DNA of 64,000 bases, taken from positions 35,427,593 through 35,491,592 of the forward strand of contig NC_079496.1 in NCBI RefSeq assembly GCF_030052815.1, read 5' to 3'. Of the stretch, positions 34,386-44,084 are shown piece after piece. Both the position numbers and the translations under genes were made by a program. The stretch is from Hevea brasiliensis. Its lineage: Eukaryota > Streptophyta > Magnoliopsida > Malpighiales > Euphorbiaceae. Under the pieces are notes generated by a model. The model was not told the origin of the DNA. It made no database searches and saw only the letters and a program-made list of their open reading frames with translations. Numbering within the stretch: the first letter of the stretch is position 1; the number at the start of each line of letters is the position of its first letter.

Positions 34386-34741
34386 CGTTCACTAAGGTTG
34401 TCTCATTTACTTATGTATCTGGGTGATCCAAATTTAGTGAAAAATCAAATATTCCTTCTACCAAAAGGATTAACATTGCCGTCTAAGCCTCCCTAACTAA
34501 TTTATAAAGGACGCAGAATTAAATCTACTTACCCTTATTAAGGGACGAGATGGGGTGCCTAACACCTTCCCCACCCGTTTACGGACCCCGAACTTAGAAT
34601 CTCTGTTTTGAAGTGGTTTCATTTTTAATTTAACTTCTCAAATGGTTTTCTTTAGTTTCCCTCAAAACTGAGGTGGCGACCCCTCACTCTTTCCCACTTC
34701 GGTGAGCGATCGTCCAGGCGACCGCAAAATCCATTGCGACA

Positions 34742-34746
34742 CAGAC
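34742..34746. repeat. Target site duplication of E (right)
   Basis: CAGAC, matching 17039-17043. Confidence 0.95.
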
Positions 34747-35662
34747 CAAGGGGGTCTCTGCCCAGAAAATCTACCTCTATTAGACCTTTCACCTCTGCCT
34801 GATCCCTTAAATTTCTTTCTTTTTCTAGTATTGCCACAGGAACTTTGATCCACTGCCTTTCCACTTTTCTCTTTTGTCTGATTTCTCTATCTTCTCTATT
34901 TTCTTTCACTGGTGCCCCTTCTGACTCAATTCTTTCTAACTCAAGTGCTTGAGAGATGAGCTCAGAGAAGTTATTATGTCTGAATCCAACCACTTGCATC
35001 CTCAGACTGGGTTTCAAGCCAGTTTCAAACCTCTTACATCTTTCTCTGCTGGTAGATAGGAGACTCCCTGCATAGTGGCTTAAGCGGGAGAACTTCCTTT
35101 TATACTCTGCCACTGATCTATTACCTTGCTTCAGACTTAAAAATTCTTGTAATTTCTGATCCACATATGCATCTGGAACATATTTATGTCTGAACTCTCT
35201 GATGAAATCGTCCCAAGTCAATACTGGAGGTTCCACCAAGCTGTGGGTGATGGTCTTCCACCAATCATAGGCATCCCCTTGTAGCAAAGACACTGAATAC
35301 TCAAACTTCAATTCATCCGGGCAGTGCAGTTTCTTGAATACTCTGTCCATTCTCTCCAGCCACTGCTCTGCCTTTAGAGGATCTACTATACCCTTGAATT
35401 CTGTAGCCCCATATTTCAATAGTTTATCATACTGCCTGGCTCGAGCCTGAGGTTGCACCACCGGTGTCTGGAGTGAAGCTTGAGTAGGCATACTTCCGGC
35501 TATCTGTTGGAACATCACAGCCATCTGCTGGGCAAATTGTGCAAGAAACTGCGGCATTTGTAGGGCTGGTGCCACTGAACCACTGACATTTTGAAGAGCT
35601 GGGGCTTCCTCTTGTGCCTCAGCCTCTACAGATTGCTCAACTGAGCAGTCCCCTTCTTCCAT
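34747..35662 (-). pseudogene. A gag (capsid region), cut by E
   Basis: ATG at 35662. The frame is open for about 270 codons: an acidic Gln/Ala-rich start, then LLKYGATEFKGIVDPLKAEQ, WLERMDRVFKKLHCPDELKF, YDWWKTITHSL, DDFIREFRHKYVPDAYVDQK, FLSLKQGNRSVAEYKRKFSR and GFRHNNFSELISQALELE. This is the retrotransposon gag (PF03732-type) region of Del/Tekay elements. Near 34860 the likely coding frame shifts to a Lys/Arg/Gly-rich linker, and E cuts it at 34746; the zinc knuckle continues at 17038 and below. It is the best-preserved long frame of element A. Confidence 0.9.
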
Positions 35663-35831
35663 TTCAAATTGGGATTAGGATATCTCCTGAACAAATAACA
35701 CAAGGAGATTTCTCTCCATTAGTTCATATTTATAATGGAATGCACTGTATGTAACAAATAAGGACATTGAGTAGTTGTACATATCAAACAAAATATACAA
35801 ATTCACAAGTCAAAACATACTTTAAAAACTT
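35663..35831 (-). other. A leader between primer site and gag
   Basis: AT-rich 5' untranslated stretch of about 170 bp; no features seen. Confidence 0.6.
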
Positions 35832-35843
35832 GCTCTGATACCA
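35832..35843 (-). other. Primer binding site of A, initiator-Met tRNA
   Basis: The minus strand reads TGGTATCAGAGC, the exact plant initiator-Met primer site, 8 bp after the 5' LTR end, which is a slightly long spacer. Confidence 0.92.
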
Positions 35844-35851
35844 CTTAAACT

Positions 35852-38800
35852 TGTCACACCTTACCCCTCTGTAAGGCATAACATGATCCCGTAGTATACC
35901 TAATGAATTACCGACTCCGTCTACTGATAACCCATTAAATACACTACAAGGGATTTTAAAACAATTTTTTTACTTTTTGAAAGTGGTGAGCTTTTCTAGC
36001 AGGTATTAAAAACATTTACTTGAAGTTTAAAAATTTCATAAAATTTTTGTTCATTTTTATTTTTTCTAAAATTTTGGAAAAATTTCGGCAGAGTACGGAC
36101 TGTATTTGAGAAAATCGAAAATTTTACCTGTAGAAAACACTTCTAATATAACACTTCATCAATTCACAACCACCATCATAATTCAGATCAGCACAATTTC
36201 CTCTAAACTCCATAATTCAATCAATATTTCACAACTCAAAATTTAAATTTAATTATTTCCAAAAATAGTAATAATTAATTTCATACACATTGCATTAAAG
36301 AAAAATTAATTTACATTTATCAGTCCAAAAATTACATCAGAAAATCCAAAATAATATTATTACAAAATATGTACAACTGCTCATGATCACTTTACAAATG
36401 TACATACAATCAATTACATTAAAATAAATATGTATAATCAGGGTATAAAATTATACCTGTCAAAAGGTCCAAAAGTAGCACTGAAACCCTCAGCAGCTCA
36501 CTCCGCTGCTCTACTAGTCTCTCTATCTACGACAGCAATAAACAGCCATCGCTGAGTACAACGACTCAGTGGTGTACAACATAACAAAAATACAAATTTA
36601 TGCACAATTTAAATCACAATTATCTCGAATATGACATTGAAGTCAATAAATAAATACAAATCATCATTTCAAATTCAAGTCAAATAATTTTTCATTTCAG
36701 AAGTAGCAAAACAGATTTTATAAAAACACACAGTCATATCATGTCATCAGTGTAATGTTCATCTCAATAGCCAGAGGCTTATGAGGAATCTCAAGGTTAG
36801 CTAGCTCAAACTATGGGAACCATTCAATTTCTTCCTCTACTGGCACACACCTCGACACTTCAGCCAGAGAGGGAATTCAAAATTCAAAACTAATTCCTCC
36901 CACTAGGCATGCTAGTGAGGCATTCAGATATATGGTCATGACACTGTGGTTTCAAAACTATCTTAACATTTTACTAAACATTTATTGACAATTCAAACAC
37001 ATACAATTAAATTTCTAATAATTTAAGTCAAAAGCATAATATTCATTTCATTCACAAATTTGTAATAAAAATAAATCACAATTTATTCATCAAAACAAAT
37101 TGTCAAGAGAATTTACAGAAAAATTTTATGTTGTGCACAAACCTTGTGTGAGTCGCCTCTAGGCCTTGACTCGATGTCTCGGGTTCTTTTCTGGTATTCT
37201 TTTCAACTGAAATACATAATTTTATAGTGTTTCAGCATCATAATGCATCATAAATTCAATAACAAATTCACAATTACTTATGTTTAGCTCTAATATACTT
37301 AATTTAATATTCTTTGAATTTTGCATTTTGGGGTTACTATTCACGACATTATTCAAGTCAAATTATTAACTTTCTTATCCTTAATAGGTATGGGAATTTC
37401 AATTTCACCCACATACCACATTTTGGTTGCTTAATTTGTTGATTTTGGTTGCCCCTTCAATTTTTAGGTCTCCTAGGCACAATTTCAAATTTTCAGTTTT
37501 GATGTCCTATATTGCACTATTCCATTTGTCATGTTGCTGTAGGAATTTGGCTAAGTGTTCTTCATCAAAGTTATTCCTTATTGTCTTATATTTAATTCCC
37601 TTTTTGAATCACTCCATTTGGAGTTTTTTAGCCCAAGATATGGCCATTTGAACATGGCTGGCTGGATTGGTTTAACCCATATTTCTGGGCACCTACTTTG
37701 GTTCTTGCAGTTTTGAATCTCTAATTTTGGGTGGCAAAATGACTTAGTTATGGGCAGAATTTGGGTTTGTGTTCTCCATAAAAGTTGTGTTGCTATGTCA
37801 TACCTTTCTAATGCCACAAAAATCAGGTCATTTGTACCTGTATAGCCCAAGTTATGGCCAAATGAACAAAAACTGTTCATTTGGTCATTTTGGTACAGTG
37901 GTAGTGCACTACATCCTAGTTTGACCTAATTATTCACTATGTTAATGTCATTTTCTGGGCATGGTTCCTGAATGAAAAATGTGCCATTATGTGTCTATTT
38001 TCATTCTCAATTGGCCTCACACCAATTGGGGTGGTAAATTTTCAGTTCTGGAAAGAGACCTAGGTCAAGCTGCCAGAATAGTGACCATAACCAATCCGAA
38101 TTGCACTTGGTTTCTACCAATTCAAACATACCACAAATAGTCTCAATTTACCATTTCTCACTTCAATTAGGGTCATTTTTACCAATTGACCATTTCCCCA
38201 TTTTTTCCCTAATCTTCAAGATGCTTAAGAACCCTAATTACACAATTGTGCAATCTAATGCAATTAAAGTTTATAATCATTGTCTACATGCTTAATTCAA
38301 CCTAATTAACCATTCAAGTTCATCAAAATTATTCAATTCAACCTCCACTTTATGCTGGCCAAAATTCCCTGAATAATCCCCCATAATTGTTTTCTTTGAA
38401 TTTAAGTTGAATTCTAAGTTAACTTAAATCATATGCTTTAACTAAAGAATTTCACTTTAAATAACTTACCTCAACTTTGAAGTTCACTCAACCAATTTCT
38501 TCTCTCTTTCCATCTTTCTTTCTTGCTCAATCTCCTTCTCAAGTGAATTTAACAAGGTTTAATGGAAAATTTTGGGGGATTTTAGGGTTAATTGGGTGGA
38601 AAATCAAGCTTGAATCAAGCTTTCATGGAGGGTTGGCAATAGAGGTGAGAGAGAGTGAGGGTGGCCGAACCTATTGGGAAAGACAAGTTCTGAATTTTTT
38701 TTCACTTTTTGGTTATTTTATGTTAATTAACTTAATTTGACTTAGTCAATTATTGGGGGAAAATTAAAATTAAAATTTTTTTGACATCACTCATGATGTC

Positions 38801-39359
38801 ATGTGTGTGATGTAATAATTCAACTTTTAGTTCTTTTTCTTTTTCTTTAATTTTTTTAACAGTTCTTTAATTTAATTCTCGATTCCAAAATTTTTATTTC
38901 TCCGATTTTATTGGACAGTTAGGTCAGGAGTCACTTATAGGGGTGAATTGACTAAATTGCCCCTCGTCGGTCTGATTTGATTTGCAAGTAATTCAATATT
39001 TCTTCTGGATCCTTGACCTAATTATTTGAACTGCTTAACAATTCTTTTCTGTGATTTTCTCTTTTTCACTATGTTTGCAATAGTCCTAAGGACCGCGGCG
39101 TCACATTTTCCAGTTCAAAATTCAGGTTAAGACGCAGTCACTTCTCGGGAAGGTCACCCATCACTATGACTTCTGGCTTATGTAACCTTTTATGTTCTAT
39201 TTTTCTTATTTATACTTAACTATCTAGCAATCACTAATTATTTGCATTTATGGCTTATCTAGGTTTCTTAGATGTGGTTCTAATTCCCTTAGTAGTCCGG
39301 ACCGACACTGGTCACCGGAACAGTGAAATATACCAGGCTATGCAAATAGGGGTGTTACA
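35852..39359 (-). repeat. 5' LTR of A (3.5 kb)
   Basis: TGTCACACCTTACCCC to GGTGTTACA in plus coordinates; pairs with 9744-13267. It carries the conserved stem-loop at 36552-36569 and inverted repeat at 36442-36457, the GTTGTGCACAAACC palindrome near 37132, the AAATGAACA...CTGTTCATTTGG hairpin near 37860, a splice-donor-like AG/GTAAGT (minus) near 38463 and the GACATCA...TGATGTCA cluster near 38783. No gene. Confidence 0.92.
36552..36569 (-). other. Conserved LTR stem-loop, A2 copy
   Basis: CTGAGT-ACAACG-ACTCAG: perfect 6-bp stem with a 6-nt loop, about 700 nt before the 3' end of the LTR in transcription direction. Confidence 0.65.
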
Positions 39360-41781
39360 GTTTCCCCCACTAATAGGATCCCTCTCTTTCTCTCTCCCAC
39401 CAATTAGTTATCTCTTCTTTTTTTTTTTCACTAAAAGTCTTTTTTAATTTATCTTTTATTTTATCTCTTCTTAAACTCTATCTATAAGTTTTTCAATTGT
39501 ATCACAATTCTACACCTAGAACCTTATAAATACCCCACTAGGGATATGAAAGGAACACATTCAGAGATTAGCCTTTAGAACTCTCTTTAAATTTCTCTCT
39601 ACCTTCTCTCTATTTTCTTTTCTTTCTTTCTTTAGTTCAAGAATATTTTTTTTTTAGATTTAATTAAGGTGAGGGTTCTTAATACCTTTTATTCAAGATT
39701 CATACCATGATATAATTATTTCATATTTATATGCCTTGAATTAGCCTTATATGTTCATAGTTTACATGTATATGTGGTAAATTTGAGGGTGATGACAATT
39801 CTACACCTGTTCTTATTTTTGTCACATTGTTTTAATTAATTTTTGTGTATTTATGCTTCTATGAAAATTGCATAAAAATTATATTTTTAATCTTCATGAC
39901 ATTCTAATAATTTTAATCTCAAGAATCATAGAAAAAGCTATTGAATTGAGTAAGTTATAGCTGTCCAAAATTAGGGTATTTGCATATCATGATTTGCAAT
40001 ACAGCCAAATTTTAAGATTCATATATCTCTCAATTCTTCATCTTTTTCTGCAATTCTTGGGTCTAAAATTGAATTCAAGATCTTATCTAGTTTTTCTTAT
40101 TAGTTTCATGCAAATATCTTTTATAGTTTATGAGATCCGTCTCTGATGCATAGTAGTGATGAACCATAATTTTGGTAAATTATTTGGTAGCAATTTTATA
40201 CTAGGTAATAATTTTCTATTTTGATATGATGCTTTGGCATGCGTCTGGATTTTTTTTTTATATAATTTTTGCACATGTTTAACTAATTTTAGAAATTTAA
40301 ATACAAAAACACTATAAATTTGCTCAAATCTGGAAATTTATATTATTTTATATTTTTTTTTTCATGTCTTAAAATCATATGTTGATCTATTTTTTAATAT
40401 TGTGCATGATGTGATATAGTGTTATGAAGTGTTAGGATTATGTTACAAGACCTTTGGCTATTAAGTAATTTTAATTAAATAGAAGTCTAAACAACTTAGG
40501 AGATTAGTTTTAGATTTCAACTCAGTTTGTTATTAATTTGTTTCATATTATAAATAAAATTGGTAAGTAGCTTTAAGTTAAGTACCAAAAAGGGCAAATG
40601 CGTGGAGTTTAAAGGGAGTAAGACAGGGATAAACTTGTCATACTATAAGAGAAGACCATTCTTTAAAGGTAGCTTGCTTTAATGGCAACTGTGATAATTA
40701 AAAGGTAAGTGCCCCTTAAACTTTCTTAAAATAACAGTTTTGTATGTAATATGTAGTAATAATAGGATTTACTTGATAAATAATAAAACTAATTTTATTT
40801 GTATCTTTAAGTCACTTGTGTGTGAAATTTAATTAAATAAATATTAAATAAATTAAAATTAAATCTTATTTGTATAAAAACACTAACTTCGGCATGTAAA
40901 TTAAATGTAATTAAATATTTTGTAAGAAATAAAATAAATTAGCATGTTAGAAACAAATATTTTTAGGACATAATTATTTGAGCCTTTATGTGTTTGTTAT
41001 AATAAATTACAAATGTACATAATTTATTTAGTTTAATTATTTTCAGGGTAACTTAGTAAATAAATAAAATAGATTAATTAGAAACTCAAGGTTATTTGTA
41101 AATTGAATTTGTTTGTAAATTAAATTGTTAATAATTAATTAATTTTAGAATTCGATAAATTTTACTTCATTAAATTTAGCAACCCCATAGATAGGAAGTT
41201 CTTATGCATGAAAACTGTTTGTAAACAACAACCCCTGTTTAGATTGTTTATGTGTGTAGGATTAGAAGTTACATACTTAGGTAAGATATTTAATAAAGAA
41301 ATAATAAACAAGAATTTTAGAAACATTAGTAGATGACTGACACTCAAATTAATGAGGTTAGACAAGGCGTAAAGGGTGCTTAATACCTTCCCCTTACGTA
41401 CCCACTATCCCGAACCAAGACAATGGATATAGCGATGATGGTTGTAGAACCTTTGCAAGGAGTATGTTGCCATCCACGACCCTATCAAAAATTGATGTCC
41501 ATCAGAAGAAACAATGAACATGTCCCAGTTATCACCTAGGTACCAAGTCTTGTCTATATATGTCTTTTGGCATAAATCCTTAAGTACCGTGGTAGTATTA
41601 TGGGAAGACGATACTTACTAGTGGAATTGATTCTATTAAGATTGTACAAATTGCATGTATAGAAAATATTGTTTAAGGCGGTGGTACTTAAGTGAGACCA
41701 ACGTGAGTCGATCATTTTTCCTGGGTATTACCTGGTACACTTTATGCAATCTCAGTAGATGATTTTTCACCTCATGCCACA
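39360..41781 (+). repeat. 5' LTR of D, remaining 2.4 kb
   Basis: Continuation of 9396-9743 after element A. It has a TATA box at 39525-39532, a CT-rich leader, long AT-rich U5, and near 41365-41395 the phrase AAAGGGTGCTTAATACCTTCCCC, a diverged form of the U5 phrase of E. It ends GCCACA at 41781 before the primer site. No gene; the ORF at 41162 is chance. Confidence 0.75.
39525..39532 (+). promoter_or_regulatory. TATA box of D LTR
   Basis: TATAAATA followed by ACCCCACTAGGG and a pyrimidine-rich leader with a GGTGAGGG donor-like site near 39667. Confidence 0.6.
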
Positions 41782-41784
41782 ATT

Positions 41785-41802
41785 TGGTGATTCCATTAGG
41801 GA
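41785..41802 (+). other. Primer binding site of D (Tat/Ogre type, mutated)
   Basis: TGGTGATTCCATTAGGGA differs from E's TGGCGACTCCACTGGGGA at four positions: three C-to-T and one G-to-A, as expected from cytosine deamination in an old methylated copy. Confidence 0.75.
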
Positions 41803-42521
41803 TAATGGATAGTTACTCTAACATGTTTCTACTAGTCTAATATTATTCCTTTATTAAACTTCTTTGCATTGCACTACACTATCACACGGATCACACTTAC
41901 CCTTCTAACCCCACTAGTACTAGCTGAGGAGGCCACAATTCCATTCAAGCTATGGCAATTGGTGAATGTTATCACTCCATGGCCATATTGTCGGGTATAT
42001 AAAAGAACCATAGCTCTCGTCGTTGTGCTTAATGGACAAGCTCTCATATGGGTGACCCTTTCTCCTACCCAATGAAGCCCATGAGCCCTAGCTTTCAGCC
42101 CTAGGTACCCTGTAGATTTGTTGTGTTGGATTTATAGCCTTATTATCTAAACTATAAGTCCTAGTGGAATTAAAATGAACTTTGGCCTATGCATAAACCC
42201 AATGTGTGCATAGGCCCAAGTCCTTTTCGAAACCCATGTTAGGTAAGAGAATGCCTACTTATGGTTAAACTTTAAGAATATAAGCTCATTGTTTGTGAGG
42301 GAAGGATCATTTTGGACCACCCCCCATTGGTGTGTCTAGTGTACCAAAGCCTAGGATAGAATTTTTCCTTACCCTATACATGAGTGCTGGAGGAACAAGG
42401 GGGCAAAGATTCAGCTGCAGAGAAGGTTTTAGTTTTGGTTTTAGTCTGATTTGTATACTTTGATTTTGGTTCTATAAATATTGGTTTCAAAGGTAAGAGT
42501 AAAAGCAAAGATTGTAGGGTG
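41803..42521 (+). other. D leader before gag
   Basis: No supported frame; the ORF at 41869-42075 has no recognisable features. Nothing else seen. Confidence 0.5.
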
Positions 42522-42530
42522 AATATATAT

Positions 42531-42833
42531 TTTCACCCCTAAACTTTAATAAAAAAATCTTGTGGCACTCTAAACTTTTAAAATGTCACACGATACACCT
42601 CATCTCCTATAAATATCTTATGATGCACCTCAACTTCTATAAAAGTGAAATTAAGATACCTTTCGGTCTGTTGACATAGCAATTTACTGACTAGGATTCA
42701 AAGGGTATTTTAATTCTACTTTTACAAAAGTTGAGATGTATCATGGGATGTTTACAGAAGTTGAGGTATATTGTGTGACATTTTAAAAGTTCTAAGTACC
42801 ATGAAGCTTTTTTAATAAAGTTCAGGGGTGAAA
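42531..42833. mobile_element. MITE, Mutator-like (303 bp)
   Basis: Long terminal inverted repeats: TTTCACCCCTAAACTTTAAT at the left and ATTAAAGTTC-AGGGGTGAAA-like at the right, with further inverted pairs inside (TTTTAAAATGTCACACGATA against TGTGTGACATTTTAAAAG). The flanks AATATATAT (42522-42530) and AATGTGTAT (42834-42842) match at 7 of 9 bases, a 9-bp duplication typical of Mutator-type elements. No coding. It sits in D's leader. Confidence 0.75.
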
Positions 42834-42913
42834 AATGTGTATGCATACTAGCATTCATGCATCATCATCATTGACCTCTAAATTTGTTGAGTTCTATGTT
42901 TATAGAACTAATC

Positions 42914-43410
42914 ATGCCATCTGAAGGGAACCATCGATTGTGGGACAAAAATGAAAAGGCTCATCATGAGATCAAGTCCACTAACTAGAACCTTAAGTTA
43001 ATGTGGGAAGCTAAAATAAACCTGATATGACTCTAGGAATACACCAAAGAAGTCCAATATGATTTGCTCATGAAGGAGAAAAAGACTTTATCAAGAAATA
43101 AGCCAGCTTCACTACCAGATCCAAGAAGAAGGAACAACACGCGTGGTGGAAGAAAGAATTGAGGATTATATAGAGGAAGGATCAGAAGTAAAACCTATTC
43201 CCCTACCTGTGATAGTGCTAATTCCTCCTATCATCCAGTTAGTGAAGGTGCTTACCGAAGGAAATGAAAAGGTGTCAAGACAATGCAACGAGAAAGTTCT
43301 TTGGAAAATGTTCCAATATGATGCCTTCCTTAAGTCTATTAGGTTTATTAATAAAAAAATTAGGAATAATAGGGTTAGGTTTTACTTTTTTATTAGATCG
43401 AAAGGTTGAA
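42914..43410 (+). pseudogene. D gag, N-terminal fragment
   Basis: ATG at 42914 opens MPSEGNHRLWDKNEKAHHEI, soon stopped by TAG. Later frames give LLMKEKKTLSRNKPASLPDP and a Pro/Ile-rich part IEDYIEEGSEVKPIPLPVIV, then GNEKVSRQCNEKVLWKMFQY. This is a hydrophilic gag N-terminus in broken frames, assigned to D by position; I could not align it residue by residue with a known gag. Confidence 0.45.
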
Positions 43411-43740
43411 TATTTTTAACGTATGTATTGAGGTTGAAAGATATAATTTTCTATTACTAATAAAATAAGTAAACATTTTCTTTTAAAAATCCTAATGTTC
43501 TATTACTTTTTTATTTTTGCTTCATAAACTTAATAAACGTGCTGTGAATAGTTCCATAGATATACAACTCAAAGAATAAAAAAAGTCCATTTATGTATTT
43601 CATTTGTGTATGTAAAATGTTTCGTTAACCCTTAGCTCCTATTTTTGTAGCAAACATAGCACCCAAGCACACCGAGCAGACTTCTGACTAGGTCACTTAG
43701 GTTAGGGAAGGGAAGAGACTAGTAAGAATTTCACCTATAC
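43411..43740 (+). other. AT-rich stretch within D gag
   Basis: No reading frame up to about 43630, possibly a small decayed insertion. From 43640, stop-ridden frames (APIFVANIAPKHTEQT) lead into the next gag segment. Confidence 0.35.
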
Positions 43741-43748
43741 TGGTTGAG

Positions 43749-44084
43749 ATGGAAGACACTAAGGCCAGGTTTAAGCAAATGCTTGAGGAAACCTTGAATT
43801 CTAAGATGACTGAGCTTGAACAAAAGATTATGGCCAATTTCGATAAGAAGTTTGAGATGGGTGAATCAAATGACATTAAGGTAAGGAAGCTCGAGGAGGA
43901 AACTGGTAAGAAGAAGGCCTTTGATGATTTCAAGGATGAAGATGATTATCTCCAAGATAAGGCTAAGAAGAAAGAAAAAGAATCAAGTGATCTACTTGAC
44001 TCTGATGACTTTGACATACATGTAGAAGGGGATCTACTTGAGAAGTTCAAAATGCTGGATTTACCCAAGTTCAATAGTACTGGT
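43749..44084 (+). pseudogene. D gag, central charged segment, cut by solo LTR C1
   Basis: Open from ATG at 43749: MEDTKARFKQMLEETLNSKM, ELEQKIMANFDKKFEMGESN (coiled-coil-like), a Lys/Asp-rich linker, then LLEKFKMLDLPKFNSTG at 44030-44084. The last phrase is the start of the Ogre-type capsid (usual form ..LPKFNGTGDPK.HL), and it continues at 47029 after C1 as GDPK; one extra A there shifts the frame. Confidence 0.75.

Larger units (their letters stand above)
17044..34741 (+). mobile_element. Element E: non-autonomous Tat-like gypsy element with 6 kb LTRs
   Basis: LTRs at 17044-23022 (5979 bp) and 28762-34741 (5980 bp) flank only 5.7 kb of internal DNA. The primer site TGGCGACTCCACTGGGGA, a decayed gag, a scrap of integrase, tandem repeats before the polypurine tract, and a perfect 5-bp target duplication are present. 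Protease, RT and RNase H are absent. Most of the LTR pair is nearly identical, so the insertion is young compared with A, with local patches of dense difference. Because the enzymes are missing, movement would need another Tat-type element. Two thirds of E is LTR, and each LTR carries an antisense gene. Confidence 0.93.
28762..34741 (+). repeat. 3' LTR of E (5980 bp)
   Basis: It matches 17044-23022 end to end. Large parts (for example 30720-31520 against 18998-19800, and 32760-33600 against 21040-21900) look 99 percent identical or better, whereas 29690-30560 and 32080-32640 show dense small indels and substitutions. It repeats all landmarks of the 5' LTR and ends GCGACA before the CAGAC duplication. 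Confidence 0.95.
9744..39359 (-). mobile_element. Element A: Del/Tekay-type chromovirus, interrupted by E
   Basis: This is a complete minus-strand gypsy element: 5' LTR 35852-39359, primer site 35832-35843, gag from 35662, and the remaining gag-pol at 17038 down to about 13320 including a chromodomain, then polypurine tract and 3' LTR 9744-13267. Removing E (17.7 kb) gives about 11.9 kb, normal for long-LTR Tekay elements. The lineage call comes from the gag (LKYGATEFKGIVDP-like), integrase ([20 protein letters not shown]) and chromodomain. The two LTRs differ at many sites, roughly 5 percent by eye, so A is older than E. The outer 5-bp flanks (CTCTC left, GTTTC right) are not a clean duplication. 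Confidence 0.88.

Noticed and set aside
43143..43409. Separate small gene with an acidic start (MVEERIEDYIEEGSEV)
   Set aside because: It lies in line with D gag fragments on the same strand and in the expected place, so it is read as part of the decayed gag.
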